The translations under genes and the position numbers were made by a program. DNA of 64,000 nucleotides from an uncultured Schlesneria sp. (lineage in GTDB: Bacteria > Planctomycetota > Planctomycetia > Planctomycetales > Planctomycetaceae), in the NCBI GenBank assembly GCA_903840265.1, contig CAIMFH010000022.1, positions 62,001-126,000 of the forward strand, written 5' to 3'. Of the stretch, positions 23,186-33,024 are shown in pieces. Numbering within the stretch: the first letter of the stretch is position 1; every line of letters begins with the position of its first letter. Under the pieces are notes generated by a model. It saw nothing but the letters and a program-made list of their open reading frames with translations. It searched no databases and was not told the DNA's origin.

Positions 23186-24376
23186 TTAGATACCCAGCTC
23201 CCGTTTTACTTCACCGAACGATTTCACCGCGAATTCTAGATCTTCTCGAGAATGAGCCGCCGAGATCTGAGTCCGAATACGAGCCTTGCCTTGAGGCACC
23301 ACCGGGAAACTAAAGGCAATCACATAGACCCCTTTTTTCAACATGGCCTCAGCCAACTTGGCCGCAAACGCCGCATCACCCAGCATGATCGGCGAGATCG
23401 GATGCGTCCCCGGAAGGATGGTGTAACCGAGCGATGACATCGATTCCCGAAAGTACTTGGTATTCGATTCGAGCTTGTCCCGCAGCTCGGTCGAGCGACT
23501 CAATAGATCGAGTGCTCTGATCGAGCCAGCTGCAATCGGAGGTGGGAGGGTGTTCGAAAACAAATAGGGCCGAGACCGCTGACGCAGGTACTCGATGATC
23601 TCCTTGCGACCACTTGTATAGCCGCCACTCGCTCCACCGAGAGCCTTGCCCAGCGTACCAGTCAGGATGTCAATGCGATCCATCACGCCATGCAACTCAT
23701 GAGTTCCTCGCCCGGTCGGACCAGTGAAGCCAACCGCATGAGAATCATCGACCATCACCAAGGCATCGTACTTGTCAGCCAGTTCGCAGATAGCCGGCAG
23801 GTTGGCAATGTAGCCGTCCATCGAGAAGACACCATCGGTCGCGATCAGCTTGAAGCGAGCCTTAGCGGCCACCGCTTCCTTCAGCTTGGCCTCCAGGTCC
23901 GACATATCATTGTTCTTGTAGCGATAACGCTGAGCCTTACACAGCCGCACGCCATCGATGATGCTCGCATGATTGAGCTCGTCCGAAATCACGGCATCTT
24001 CGGCACCGAGCAGAGTCTCAAACAGGCCGCCGTTGGCATCAAAGCAACTCGAATACAGGATCGTATCATCGGTCTTCAAGAATTCAGACAGCCGATGTTC
24101 AAGCTGCTTGTGAATCCCCTGTGTTCCGCAGATGAATCGAACCGAGGCACAGCCATAGCCCCAATCATCCAGAGCCTTCTTCGCCGCTTCTCGCACTTCG
24201 GGATGTTGGGCCAACCCCAGGTAATTGTTCGCACACAGGTTCAGCACCGGCTGGCCATCGGCCACTCGGACAAACGTCCCCTGCGGAGTCGAGATGACTC
24301 GTTCGGATTTATACAACCCGTTCTTCTTGATCTCGTCCAGTTGCCCCGCAATGTGAGCCTGAAAGTCGCCGTACAT
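23186..24376 (-). CDS. kbl: Glycine C-acetyltransferase (2-amino-3-ketobutyrate CoA ligase)
   Basis: 396 residues, full family length. The PLP lysine is Lys244 in [42 protein letters not shown] and [18 protein letters not shown] are the other alpha-oxoamine synthase blocks. The enzyme splits 2-amino-3-ketobutyrate with CoA into glycine and acetyl-CoA, the second step of threonine degradation. tdh, which makes the substrate, is two genes upstream on the same strand, so this is an operon tdh - cysteine synthase - kbl. 8-amino-7-oxononanoate synthase is excluded by the context and the ANNYLG block. Confidence 0.93.
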   Translation of the reverse strand: MYGDFQAHIAGQLDEIKKNGLYKSERVISTPQGTFVRVADGQPVLNLCANNYLGLAQHPEVREAAKKALDDWGYGCASVRFICGTQGIHKQLEHRLSEFLKTDDTILYSSCFDANGGLFETLLGAEDAVISDELNHASIIDGVRLCKAQRYRYKNNDMSDLEAKLKEAVAAKARFKLIATDGVFSMDGYIANLPAICELADKYDALVMVDDSHAVGFTGPTGRGTHELHGVMDRIDILTGTLGKALGGASGGYTSGRKEIIEYLRQRSRPYLFSNTLPPPIAAGSIRALDLLSRSTELRDKLESNTKYFRESMSSLGYTILPGTHPISPIMLGDAAFAAKLAEAMLKKGVYVIAFSFPVVPQGKARIRTQISAAHSREDLEFAVKSFGEVKRELGI

Positions 24377-24403
24377 CGAGTCGTCTCCTATCGCCTGCCT
24401 ACG

Positions 24404-25348
24404 TTATTCATGTTCAAACAAAGCGGTACTAAAGTAGCGTTCGGCTCGATCGCAGAGCAGGGTGACGACTCGACGATCGGGGCCGAGCTCGCTGGCCAGC
24501 TTCAGTGCGGCAGCGACGTTGGCTCCGGACGAAGTGCCGACCAACAGGCCGAACTCGCGATGCAATCGCTTGGTCATGGCCATGGCATCTCTACTGCTGA
24601 CTTTGACTCCGCCATCCAGCGGAGCGTCTTGGAGCAGCGGCGGCAGGAAGCCATCGGCGACCCCTTCGATCATGTGGCAGCAAGGCATTTCACCGGCCAG
24701 CAACGCCGCTTCGGCTGGTTCCATCGCGTAGATCTTGGACTGCGGATAATGAGCCTTGATCGCTTTGCCGACTCCTGCCAAAGTCCCACCGGTGCCATAC
24801 CCGGTGACGAACGCGTCGACTGGACCAGACAACTGCCGAATGATTTCCTGGCCGGTCGTGTGTTGATGATCTTCGACGTTCAACACGTTTTCAAACTGGC
24901 GGGGCAGGAAGTAGCGACTGTCCTTGGCAGCCATCTCGCGAGACATATCGATGCCCGTTTGATAGCGACCTTCACTCTGAAAGAGGATCAATTCCGCTCC
25001 GAGTTGCTGAATCAAATGCCGCCGCTCGACGCTGGCTCCTTGCGACATCAGAATGGTGACGCGATAGCCCATCGCCGCGCCGAGCATCGACAATGCGATT
25101 CCGGTATTTCCACTGGAACATTCCAGGATCACGGAATCGGGCGTCAACAGGTTCCGGCGTTCGGCGTCGACCAGGACGGTCTTGGCGAGACGGTCCTTGA
25201 TGCTGCCGCTGGGGTTCAGGAACTCGCACTTGGCATAGATCGTGATCCCTCCACTCTGGAAAACCAGCGGCACGAGCGGAGTGTTTCCAATCAGCGACAG
25301 CACGGCCGCAGCGCGAGGTCGCTTGGGTTGATAGTCGGCATCCGGCAT
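24404..25348 (-). CDS. PLP-dependent cysteine synthase family protein
   Basis: 314 residues of the tryptophan-synthase-beta fold. Lys51 in PSGSIKDRLA should bind PLP, SSGNTGIALSM (about 78-88) holds its phosphate side, and GYGTGGTLAGVGKA plus the final CDRAERYFST are typical of CysK/CysM and bacterial cystathionine beta-synthases. It should replace a beta substituent of serine or O-acetylserine with sulfide or homocysteine. No CBS regulatory domain is fused. It lies between tdh and kbl with gaps of 51 and 27 bp, an unusual placement. Exact substrate unclear. Confidence 0.88.
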   Translation of the reverse strand: MPDADYQPKRPRAAAVLSLIGNTPLVPLVFQSGGITIYAKCEFLNPSGSIKDRLAKTVLVDAERRNLLTPDSVILECSSGNTGIALSMLGAAMGYRVTILMSQGASVERRHLIQQLGAELILFQSEGRYQTGIDMSREMAAKDSRYFLPRQFENVLNVEDHQHTTGQEIIRQLSGPVDAFVTGYGTGGTLAGVGKAIKAHYPQSKIYAMEPAEAALLAGEMPCCHMIEGVADGFLPPLLQDAPLDGGVKVSSRDAMAMTKRLHREFGLLVGTSSGANVAAALKLASELGPDRRVVTLLCDRAERYFSTALFEHE

Positions 25349-25399
25349 GATCGATTCTTTCGTGACTTCAGTCTGTTCCGTGGAGCATTCGTATCAACT

Positions 25400-26425
25400 T
25401 CAAGCCCAGTCCAACACGACTTTACCGCATTGACCCGACAGCATCGCATCAAAGCCCTTCTGGAAGTCGGTGTAGTGGAAGCGATGCGTAATCACGGGCT
25501 TGATGTCCAGACCGCTCTGCAACATGACCGTCATTTTGTACCACGTCTCATACATTTCACGACCATAAATTCCCTTGATGGTCAGCATGTTGAAGACGAC
25601 GATGTTCCAGTCGATCGCGATCTCTTTCTCGGGGATCCCGAGCATCGCAATCTTGCCGCCGTGAGCCATACTCGCGATCAGGCTGTTGAAGGCCGAAGGA
25701 TTGCCAGACATTTCCAAGCCGACATCGAATCCTTCTCTCATGCCAAGCTTCTTCTGGACTTCTTCCAGCGATGTTTCACGAGGATCAACCGCAACCGTGG
25801 CACCCATCTTCTTAGCCAAAGCGAGTCGATACGGATTCAGATCGGTGACGACGACGTGTCGAGCTCCCGCATGCCGCACGATCGCCGCGGCCATCACGCC
25901 AATCGGCCCTGCGCCGGTGATCAGAACATCTTCGCCCAGAACATCAAAGCTGAGAGCCGTATGGACCGCGTTCCCGAAGGGGTCGAAGATCGAGGCGACT
26001 TCTTGATCGATATCGGGAGCGTGATGCCAGACGTTGGTCATCGGCAGCGACAGATACTCGGCGAACGCACCCGGGCGGTTGACTCCAACACCTTTGGTGT
26101 GAGCACACAAGTGGCGGCGACCTGCCAGGCAATTGCGGCAGGTGCCACAGACCACGTGGCCTTCACCGCTGACAATCTCACCGGGATGGAAGTCGGTCAC
26201 GTTCGAACCGACCTCGACAACCTCGCCGACAAACTCGTGACCGACCGCCATTGGAACGGGGATCGTCTTTTGAGCCCACGCGTCCCACTTGTAGATATGA
26301 ACATCCGTGCCGCAGATGCCGGTCTTGAGGATCTTGATCAGGACATCGTTGATCCCGATCGTTGGCTCGGGAATATCTTCGAGCCAGAGTCCAACCGCCG
26401 CTTCCCGCTTGACCAGTGCTTTCAC
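25400..26425 (-). CDS. tdh: L-threonine 3-dehydrogenase
   Basis: A 341-residue zinc-dependent medium-chain dehydrogenase. Catalytic zinc ligands: Cys38 in [10 protein letters not shown] and His63-Glu64 in VGHEFVGEV. Structural zinc: Cys93, 96, 99 and 107 in [15 protein letters not shown]. The coenzyme site [18 protein letters not shown] follows. Length and the [11 protein letters not shown] block match Tdh, which oxidises threonine to 2-amino-3-ketobutyrate using NAD. It is the first gene of the operon ending in kbl. The start at 26425 faces the divergent XRE-cupin regulator across about 360 bp. Confidence 0.93.
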   Translation of the reverse strand: MKALVKREAAVGLWLEDIPEPTIGINDVLIKILKTGICGTDVHIYKWDAWAQKTIPVPMAVGHEFVGEVVEVGSNVTDFHPGEIVSGEGHVVCGTCRNCLAGRRHLCAHTKGVGVNRPGAFAEYLSLPMTNVWHHAPDIDQEVASIFDPFGNAVHTALSFDVLGEDVLITGAGPIGVMAAAIVRHAGARHVVVTDLNPYRLALAKKMGATVAVDPRETSLEEVQKKLGMREGFDVGLEMSGNPSAFNSLIASMAHGGKIAMLGIPEKEIAIDWNIVVFNMLTIKGIYGREMYETWYKMTVMLQSGLDIKPVITHRFHYTDFQKGFDAMLSGQCGKVVLDWA

Positions 26426-26786
26426 GAGCCGACTCCTTATGAGGGCGGAGCCCTCAACCCAATTCGAGCTACCGCTCGGACGCAGACACGCCGCTCCCGC
26501 TGGTCGCTCACCACAACTTACACGTAAATCGCGATCATCTTATCAGAAACGAATCTCATGGGATTGAAGATGCCTCTGTCATTCAAGCGCATGGGCATCG
26601 CCTTTCGCGTCCTCTCCCAACATCGACTCCAGCTCACCCGAAGACTCGCGCGGGGCGATGCCCACGCGGTTCAACGAATGCGATGAATCGACCTGCACAT
26701 CCTGTATCTTGGATCGCATGTGCGGTATGCTAGACAGAGCTCGTTTTGTTTGCAAGACAAGAAATCCATTATCGTGGAAATCCGTA
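26426..26786. promoter_or_regulatory. Divergent control region of tdh operon and XRE-cupin gene
   Basis: About 360 bp with no convincing gene. It lies between the divergent starts of tdh and the regulator. A partial dyad TTGTTTGCAAGACAA (26747-26761) lies about 26 bp before the regulator's start and could be an operator. I see no clean -35/-10 pair on either strand. Regulation of both units from here is inferred from gene order alone. Confidence 0.35.
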
Positions 26787-27389
26787 ATGCCCGGGAAAAA
26801 GTCCACATCGACCGCGAAAGTCGCTGAAGCTGTTGATCCGATCAGCGGCCAGATTTCACAGCGAGTGAAGCAGATGCGGCAGCAACGCGTCTGGTCGCTG
26901 GAGCAGTTGGCCACGGCGTCAGGCGTGAGTCGCTCGATGCTCAGCCAGATCGAACGCAATCAGGCGAATCCGACGTTGGCCGTCACGTGCAAGATCGCTC
27001 AAGCGTTCGGTATGTCGCTGGCGGAGTTCGTCGAGATCCCCGCGGCCTCGACTTCGATCCATGTCATCCGGGCCGACGACCGCGAGCACCTGTTTCGCTC
27101 GGACGAACATGTCGAGATTCGCACTCTGTCACCGTTGAATCTCGAGAAAGATGTGGAGTTCTATCAAGTCCGGCTCAAGCCCGGCGGAGTCCTCCGCAGC
27201 GCTCCCCATTTTCAGGGAACGCGAGAGTTCCTCACTGTCGAACAGGGCCGAGTCCGCACCCAATCGGCGAACGATTCTGCGGAACTCAACAAAGGCGACT
27301 CCACGACCTATCGTGCGGATGTCTCGCACGCGATTGAGAACCTTGGCAAGAGTGAAGCGACTGTGTTTCTGGTGGTGATTTATCAGTGA
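26787..27389 (+). CDS. XRE-family regulator with C-terminal cupin
   Basis: From the ATG at 26787 the protein is 200 residues. After a basic lead comes a helix-turn-helix of the XRE type (about residues 27-80): RVKQMRQQRVWSLEQLATAS, then GVSRSMLSQIERNQANPTL. The C-terminal half is a cupin barrel (FYQVRLKPGGVLRSAPHFQG, LTVEQGRVRTQ, YRADVSHAIENLG), which usually senses a small molecule. Regulators of this build (PuuR-like) often control amino-acid or polyamine catabolism. The divergent threonine operon is the likely target. An upstream start would add a cysteine-rich stretch without support. Confidence 0.87.
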   Translation: MPGKKSTSTAKVAEAVDPISGQISQRVKQMRQQRVWSLEQLATASGVSRSMLSQIERNQANPTLAVTCKIAQAFGMSLAEFVEIPAASTSIHVIRADDREHLFRSDEHVEIRTLSPLNLEKDVEFYQVRLKPGGVLRSAPHFQGTREFLTVEQGRVRTQSANDSAELNKGDSTTYRADVSHAIENLGKSEATVFLVVIYQ

Positions 27390-27525
27390 TTGAGCTGTTG
27401 ACTTCGATCACGAACAGCCCGCCTCATTCAGACTCGGCGAGCGGTTCCTGCAGAATGTCGGATCTGGAGATGATACGCTGTTTTGAAGCCCGCCAAACCG
27501 GAACAAGCACCTGGAAACTGACAGA

Positions 27526-27774
27526 ATGCTGACTGATACCGATTCCGAAGTTGCCGCCGTTCAAATGGAACTGTTGCGTCGCGCTTCGATCTCGGAAAAA
27601 CTTGGCCTCGTTCAGTCACTGACATCCGCTGTGGTTTCTCTCTGCAGACAAGGTATCCGCGAGCGGCATCCTGAATACAGCGAGCGAGACGTCGACCTGC
27701 GTTTCGTCGAGATGAATTATGGACGCGGGTTGGCTGAGGGAATGCGCCAGCGACTCGAAAGAGATCGAGAATGA
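27526..27774 (+). CDS. Conserved hypothetical protein, 82 aa
   Basis: An all-helical cytoplasmic protein: VQMELLRRASISEKLGLVQS, then a central helix with LCRQGIRERHPEYSERDVDL, and the end RFVEMNYGRGLAEGMRQRL. This pattern (a serine-rich start, then ERHPEYSE, then RFVExxYG) recurs in short proteins of many bacteria, often beside nucleotidyltransferase-like genes. No such partner is present here. It may be a relic antitoxin or a regulator subunit, but I have no direct evidence. Confidence 0.6.
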   Translation: MLTDTDSEVAAVQMELLRRASISEKLGLVQSLTSAVVSLCRQGIRERHPEYSERDVDLRFVEMNYGRGLAEGMRQRLERDRE

Positions 27775-27914
27775 GTCTGATCGAGTTGCTCCCAGCGCTT
27801 CGTCCTATCTTTATGTGGCTGCTGCTTGACTGATTCTCTGGGATTCTCGAATGTATTGATGCGATTGGCTTGTGGCTAAGCAGCGTTTTATATGACTGCC
27901 CGGGGATCCTGTGA

Positions 27915-30422
27915 ATGATCTGTTCGTTCTGTTTAGAAATAGCGCGTCCCACAGCCTCTCTTCGCATCCTGTTGGTGTTCTTGCTGACGGCAACAGCCAG
28001 TTTCGCCCAGACGCGAGCTCCGGTTCCGCCCGCTGAGAAACAGAAAGAGCTCTTCAAGCTCCTGGAGGATGGCTACGACCTACCTCGATTGGACAGCACT
28101 GCCAAGAAACAGGATGTGTTCGCCAAGCTGATGGAGTCGTCGGCTGACGAGAACCTGGGAGCCGACGAGCGATACGTTGTGTTGACGACGGCCATCTCGC
28201 TAGCCAGCCAGATGGGAGACGCAGACGAGTGGCTGAAGGCCGTGAACGCGCTGGTAGAGGCATTTGAGATCGACGCGACGAGGGAAAAAACGCGACTGCT
28301 GACGGAGTTCCTGAAATCCAGTAAGCCAAACGCACGGGTCAAGCCGATTGTGGAAGAAGCGATCTCAATGTCACAGGCAGCGTCAAAAGAGCGTCAGTTT
28401 ACTGAGGCTCTGTCGTTGCTCAGTTCGGTCGACGCCGTTCTACGTCGGGCCGCTGACGGGGCCGCGCTGAAGCCACTGGCCGTGGAGGCACGGGCGGCGA
28501 TTGCCGCTCGCGAAAAAGACTGGAAGGCTTATCAAGTCGCCAGTGCAAAACTTCAGGCGAAGCCGGATGACCCGACTGCGAACCTGGCGGTGGGTCGCTG
28601 GCACCTTAGTCAGGACGATGATTGGCCGAAAGCGATACCGCTGCTTGTGAAAGCCAGCGATGCGAAGTGGAAAGCGGCTGCAGAGCTTGAGCAAGCGATG
28701 CCCACGGATGCTATGGCCCAGGTCGCGATCGGGGATGCCTGGTGGGACATCGGGCAAAAGGAAACGGGCGCTGTCAAACTCGCGCTGCTCGCCCATGCGG
28801 CGCAATGGTATCAACAAGCACTGCCAGGTTTGTCGTCAGGGCTAAAGAAGCAAGTCGTCTCCAAGCGAATCGAAGAGCTTGCCACCCTGGGGTCACCCAG
28901 CACCCCGCCCATCCAAAGTCCCGCACCATCGACAACGTCGAAAAAGACGGGTTGGGTTGACCTGCTGGAGTGGACGGAAGGATCCGATTGGACAGGAAAA
29001 GGAATCAACTGGAACGAGCAAGTGGCGATGCCCCCGCAACGCGCGGGGATCAAGCTCGCCAAAGGGACTTGCATCAAGTTCCCGCTCTCGGCCATCATCG
29101 ATGGCGACTATGAGATGGAGGTCGTGTTCACACGCCATGAAGGTAGCGGTGACGTCGCCATCTACTTTCCGGTTGGTATCCACACGATGCGGATGTTGCT
29201 TTGTTCCGATGGCGGCGCGGTCTCTCGACTGGACTTTATTAATGGCAAGCTGTCTCTGGAACACGTCCCGGGAACGATCTCCAACGGTCAACCGCACCGC
29301 GTCTTGATTCGTGTGATGCACGACGGAGAGAAGGCCAGCATCGGTGTCGACCTCGATGAGACAAAGAACTATTTCAAGTGGGAAGGGGCCTATTCCTCAC
29401 TCGCCGATGTTGATGACGGGAAATGGAAGACGACGATTTTGCAGCACGCTTGGGTCGGGAGTTTTGCGAATCCGAACCTCGTGTTTCAAAATGTGAAAGT
29501 TCGAATGCAGTCAGAAACACTGACACGCGATTCCATTACAGCAGACGATCGCCAGAAGGATCTTCGAAGTGGATTCGTGCGAATGGTGGGCATGAAGCCA
29601 CTGTCTGCGAAAGCATACGAGAACAATTTCTCGATCAATCAGTATCCCGAGACTCCTCCGCGATTGGCGCGGCAATGGCCACGAGTATCGCGCGATTTCA
29701 AATTCTGTGATGACTATTATGGAGCTCATGCGCCGTCGCGGTTGAAGTGTCCGATTCCGAAGGGGGCCAAAAGCTTCTCGGTGATCGCATACAACTGTGG
29801 GAGTGGATCAAGCAGAAACCGAGTCCTAGTCGATGGGACATTGCTACACGATTCGGCTCAGAATGTCGACCTCATCAAGCTTGATCTCCCTTCAACAGCA
29901 CAGTTACTTGAACTCATTGCGGACGATCAAGGAAGCTGGGTGAGTGATCACGTCTACTGGTGTTATCCGCGATATCATTCCGTGAAGAGCGAACAGATCT
30001 CTGACAAGACGCTTGACGGGGATCGCGGCGCGCTTCAATTCAGTATCGAATCCAGTGAGGTCGGGTGGAAAAATATTCTCACTCGCAACGAACCGATCGC
30101 TCATGCGGAACCAATCGATTATCGCAGTGCGCAATTGTGCGACGAATTTATCTATGCTCACGCTCCTTCGAGCGTTTCATTCGCTGTCCCCAGCGACATG
30201 TCTCGATTTACAGCCGTTGGATGGGCGACGTTTAGCAATTTGGTCAAGTTCGAAGTCTGGGCGGATGGTACACGGATCTACCAGAGTCCCGAGGTTGGCA
30301 TCGCAAAAATCGATGTCAAATTACCCCCTCGAACTGCACGAATCGAATTGAGAGTCGATGACCTCGGCGACTCCGACTACGACCACAGTTTCTGGTGCTA
30401 TCCACGTCTGCATCGCAAGTAA
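27915..30422 (+). CDS. Secreted TPR / LamG-like / double NPCBM-like protein, copy 1
   Basis: 835 residues. Signal peptide about 1-32 (LLVFLLTATASFAQTR), then an alpha-helical region (to about 340) containing AVGRWHLSQDDDWPKAIPLL and IGDAWWDIGQKETGA, TPR-like units found in many planctomycete surface proteins. A beta-sandwich region follows (about 352-560, WVDLLEWTEGSDW, YFPVGIHTMRMLL), resembling LamG/DUF1080 folds. Two tandem NPCBM-like domains end the protein: FCDDYYGAHAPSRLKCPIPK and CDEFIYAHAPSSVSFAVPSD, each closing with WCYPR. A carbohydrate-binding surface role is inferred. No catalytic motif is visible. Two close paralogues follow at once. Confidence 0.72.
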   Translation: MICSFCLEIARPTASLRILLVFLLTATASFAQTRAPVPPAEKQKELFKLLEDGYDLPRLDSTAKKQDVFAKLMESSADENLGADERYVVLTTAISLASQMGDADEWLKAVNALVEAFEIDATREKTRLLTEFLKSSKPNARVKPIVEEAISMSQAASKERQFTEALSLLSSVDAVLRRAADGAALKPLAVEARAAIAAREKDWKAYQVASAKLQAKPDDPTANLAVGRWHLSQDDDWPKAIPLLVKASDAKWKAAAELEQAMPTDAMAQVAIGDAWWDIGQKETGAVKLALLAHAAQWYQQALPGLSSGLKKQVVSKRIEELATLGSPSTPPIQSPAPSTTSKKTGWVDLLEWTEGSDWTGKGINWNEQVAMPPQRAGIKLAKGTCIKFPLSAIIDGDYEMEVVFTRHEGSGDVAIYFPVGIHTMRMLLCSDGGAVSRLDFINGKLSLEHVPGTISNGQPHRVLIRVMHDGEKASIGVDLDETKNYFKWEGAYSSLADVDDGKWKTTILQHAWVGSFANPNLVFQNVKVRMQSETLTRDSITADDRQKDLRSGFVRMVGMKPLSAKAYENNFSINQYPETPPRLARQWPRVSRDFKFCDDYYGAHAPSRLKCPIPKGAKSFSVIAYNCGSGSSRNRVLVDGTLLHDSAQNVDLIKLDLPSTAQLLELIADDQGSWVSDHVYWCYPRYHSVKSEQISDKTLDGDRGALQFSIESSEVGWKNILTRNEPIAHAEPIDYRSAQLCDEFIYAHAPSSVSFAVPSDMSRFTAVGWATFSNLVKFEVWADGTRIYQSPEVGIAKIDVKLPPRTARIELRVDDLGDSDYDHSFWCYPRLHRK

Positions 30423-30431
30423 TGACCTAGG

Positions 30432-32972
30432 ATGCTGTCAATGAAAATGTCTGCGTGCGATCTGATGTCACATTGGAAGCAATCCCTTTGGATCGTCGTG
30501 CTCGGGCTCCTATTGAACGGTGCTCCGATCATCGCGCAAACTCGCGCCACGATCCCCACAGCCGAAAAGCAGAAAGAGTTCTCGAAACTCCTCGAAGATG
30601 GCTATGACCTGCCTCGCTTGGATAGCACGGCGAAAAGACAGGACGCTCTAGCGAAGCTGATGGAGTCGTTGGCTGATGAGAATCTGGGGGCAGACGAGCG
30701 CTATGTCGTGCTGACGACGGCCATCTCGTTGGCCAACCAGACAGGAGACGCTGACGAGTGGTTGAAAGCCGTCAAAACTCTGTTTGAAACATTTGATGTC
30801 GATGCCACGAAGGAAAAAACGCGTCTGTTGACCGAGTTCCTGAAAGCCAGCAAGCCGAACGCTCAGATCAAGCCGATCGTTGAGGAAGCGATTGAAATGT
30901 CGCAGGCGGCGGCGAAGGAGCATCGGTTTTCGGAAGCACTGTCACTCCTCGGTTCCGTTGACGCTGTTCTTCGACGCGCGGCAGATGGCGCGGCGTTGAA
31001 ACCACAGGTGGTGGATGCGCGAGCTGCGATTTCGGCTCGCGAAAAGGAGTGGAAGGCCTATCAAGCCGCTACGACGAAACTCGAAACAAAACCTGATGAT
31101 CCGGCGGCGAACCTCGCAGTTGGTCGGTGGCACGTCATTCAGGGCAGTGACTGGATGAGAGCCTTGCCGTACTTTGCAAAGGCGAATGATGCCAAGTGGA
31201 AATCCGCTGCGGAACTCGAACGTGCGATGCCAACGGATGCGACAGCCCAGGTCGCCGTTGGTGATGCCTGGTGGGACATCGCACAAAAAGAATCTGGCCA
31301 CGCAAAATCCGCTTTCCTGTCACATGCCGGAGAATGGTATCAGCAAGCGCAGCCGGATCTCACCTCAGCGTTAAAGAGACAGCTTGTGGCCAAGCGTCTC
31401 GACGATATCGCATCCTACGGCAGTGCCTCCGTCGGTCCACAGCCAGCCGTCTCGCCGTCTGTTCCATCGACTAAACCCGGTGAATGGATCGACATTCTCA
31501 CCGGTTCAGACGGCATCCAATGGGGGCCGCGCGGTGTCAACTGGAATGACTTTCTCGATCGAACTGCTCCAAAGGGCGGCATCACGCTGAAGTCTGCTTT
31601 TTGCGCTCGGTTTCCGCTCGCTGCGGTCGTCGCCGGTAGCTATGAACTTGAGGTCGAATTCACGCGTCACGATGGCAACGGATGTATCGGTCTCTTTTTT
31701 CCGCTTGGTATTCACAACATGAATTTGCAGTTGCATGCGGGGAGCGGCGACAAGGGTGGGGTCGCCATGATCGACGGATTGTGGCTGACAGAGAATGCAA
31801 CGACTCGCAAACCCGCGCCGGTCACCAACAACCAACGCCATCGAATTCGCGTTAGAGTCCGTGACGATAATCCAAAGGCAGCTTTCGCGATCGATTACGA
31901 CGATATTCGAGATTTCATCAAGTGGGAAGGCAAGTATTCATCCCTGACCTATGTGGAAGCTCAGGACTGGAAGGTCTCGACAACTCAGCGCCCGTGGATT
32001 CAATCTCAGCAGGGAAACGTGACGTTCCACACAGCTCGCATTCGTATGCATTCAGGTTCCGTTCAACGCGATCAAACGCCTGCTGACCGGGAAAGAGAGG
32101 AGAAGAACGGAGTGATACGACTCACTGAAGTCACTCCCAGAGAAGCGAGAGTCACGAACAATGCACTCCACATTAATCAACTCCCTTTGAATCTGGAGAC
32201 AGGCGATACGGAATATCGCTGGCCATTGGTCACACCCGATTTCCGGCTCTGCGACGATTGCTATGGCGCTCATGCCCCTTCGCGCCTGAAATGCCCAATC
32301 CCTCCAGGTGCCAAGAGCTTTTCGGTGATCGGGTACAACGAATCTGCGCGAGTCTCTAAGTCGATCGTGTTGATTGACGGCCAGCAGGTCTATGACTCTG
32401 GAGTCACGAACATCGCGATTGCCAAGATCGATATTCCACCCAAATCAGCGACATTGGAACTGATCTTTGATCAGATCAGTGGGCACCGGCACGATTTTAC
32501 TTATTGGTGCTACCCCAGGTATCACACGGTCCCTGCGTCAAAAGTGACAGAGGCCATGTTGGATGGAAAACCGGTGCCGCTTCGATTCACGGTTGGGTCG
32601 AGCACCGTTGGCGCATTCTCGCTAACTCATAACGAACCGATCGGGAAGTTGCCCATGTTGCCCGTACACTTTCGCGAGGCAGTGCCTTGTCAGGAATTCC
32701 TCTTCGCTCACGCACCCTCGAGCATCACTTACGTGGTCCCCGAAGGAATGACTCGATTTTCAGCGATCGGCTATTGTGCATTCAGCCAGAGCGTGCAATT
32801 TGAAGTAAAGGCTGACGGACAATTGGTACATCAAAGTCCCAAGGCTGGTGTCGTACATCTCGATGTCAAACTGCCGCCAGGCACGAAACTCATCGAATTG
32901 TTCGCCAACCCCTTGGATAATCCCGACGCTGATCATGCCATGTGGTGTTACCCGCGCTTGCATCGGAAGTGA
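30432..32972 (+). CDS. Secreted TPR / LamG-like / double NPCBM-like protein, copy 2
   Basis: 846 residues, 9 bp after copy 1. ATGs at 30432, 30441 and 30465 are all possible. The signal peptide ends near GAPIIAQTR. The first ~200 residues after it are nearly the same as in copies 1 and 3 (TAEKQKEFSKLLEDGYDLPR and TKEKTRLLTEFLKASKPNA), while the middle and C-terminal domains have diverged, as expected if the N-terminal part is under tighter constraint or was homogenised. Same order: helical region, LamG-like sandwich (FFPLGIHNMNLQL), two NPCBM-like domains ending in WCYPR. Operon with its neighbours. Confidence 0.72.
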   Translation: MLSMKMSACDLMSHWKQSLWIVVLGLLLNGAPIIAQTRATIPTAEKQKEFSKLLEDGYDLPRLDSTAKRQDALAKLMESLADENLGADERYVVLTTAISLANQTGDADEWLKAVKTLFETFDVDATKEKTRLLTEFLKASKPNAQIKPIVEEAIEMSQAAAKEHRFSEALSLLGSVDAVLRRAADGAALKPQVVDARAAISAREKEWKAYQAATTKLETKPDDPAANLAVGRWHVIQGSDWMRALPYFAKANDAKWKSAAELERAMPTDATAQVAVGDAWWDIAQKESGHAKSAFLSHAGEWYQQAQPDLTSALKRQLVAKRLDDIASYGSASVGPQPAVSPSVPSTKPGEWIDILTGSDGIQWGPRGVNWNDFLDRTAPKGGITLKSAFCARFPLAAVVAGSYELEVEFTRHDGNGCIGLFFPLGIHNMNLQLHAGSGDKGGVAMIDGLWLTENATTRKPAPVTNNQRHRIRVRVRDDNPKAAFAIDYDDIRDFIKWEGKYSSLTYVEAQDWKVSTTQRPWIQSQQGNVTFHTARIRMHSGSVQRDQTPADREREEKNGVIRLTEVTPREARVTNNALHINQLPLNLETGDTEYRWPLVTPDFRLCDDCYGAHAPSRLKCPIPPGAKSFSVIGYNESARVSKSIVLIDGQQVYDSGVTNIAIAKIDIPPKSATLELIFDQISGHRHDFTYWCYPRYHTVPASKVTEAMLDGKPVPLRFTVGSSTVGAFSLTHNEPIGKLPMLPVHFREAVPCQEFLFAHAPSSITYVVPEGMTRFSAIGYCAFSQSVQFEVKADGQLVHQSPKAGVVHLDVKLPPGTKLIELFANPLDNPDADHAMWCYPRLHRK

Positions 32973-33024
32973 CGCGCTAACGACCGAAGAATCCATGTCG
33001 CTTTTCGACTTAGGAATACTGCTG

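Noticed and set aside
23690-26527. Very long plus-strand open frame of about 945 codons
   Set aside because: It is antisense to kbl, the cysteine synthase and tdh, which have full motif support. The antisense product has no recognisable domain and is rich in His, Arg and Gln as expected of a shadow.
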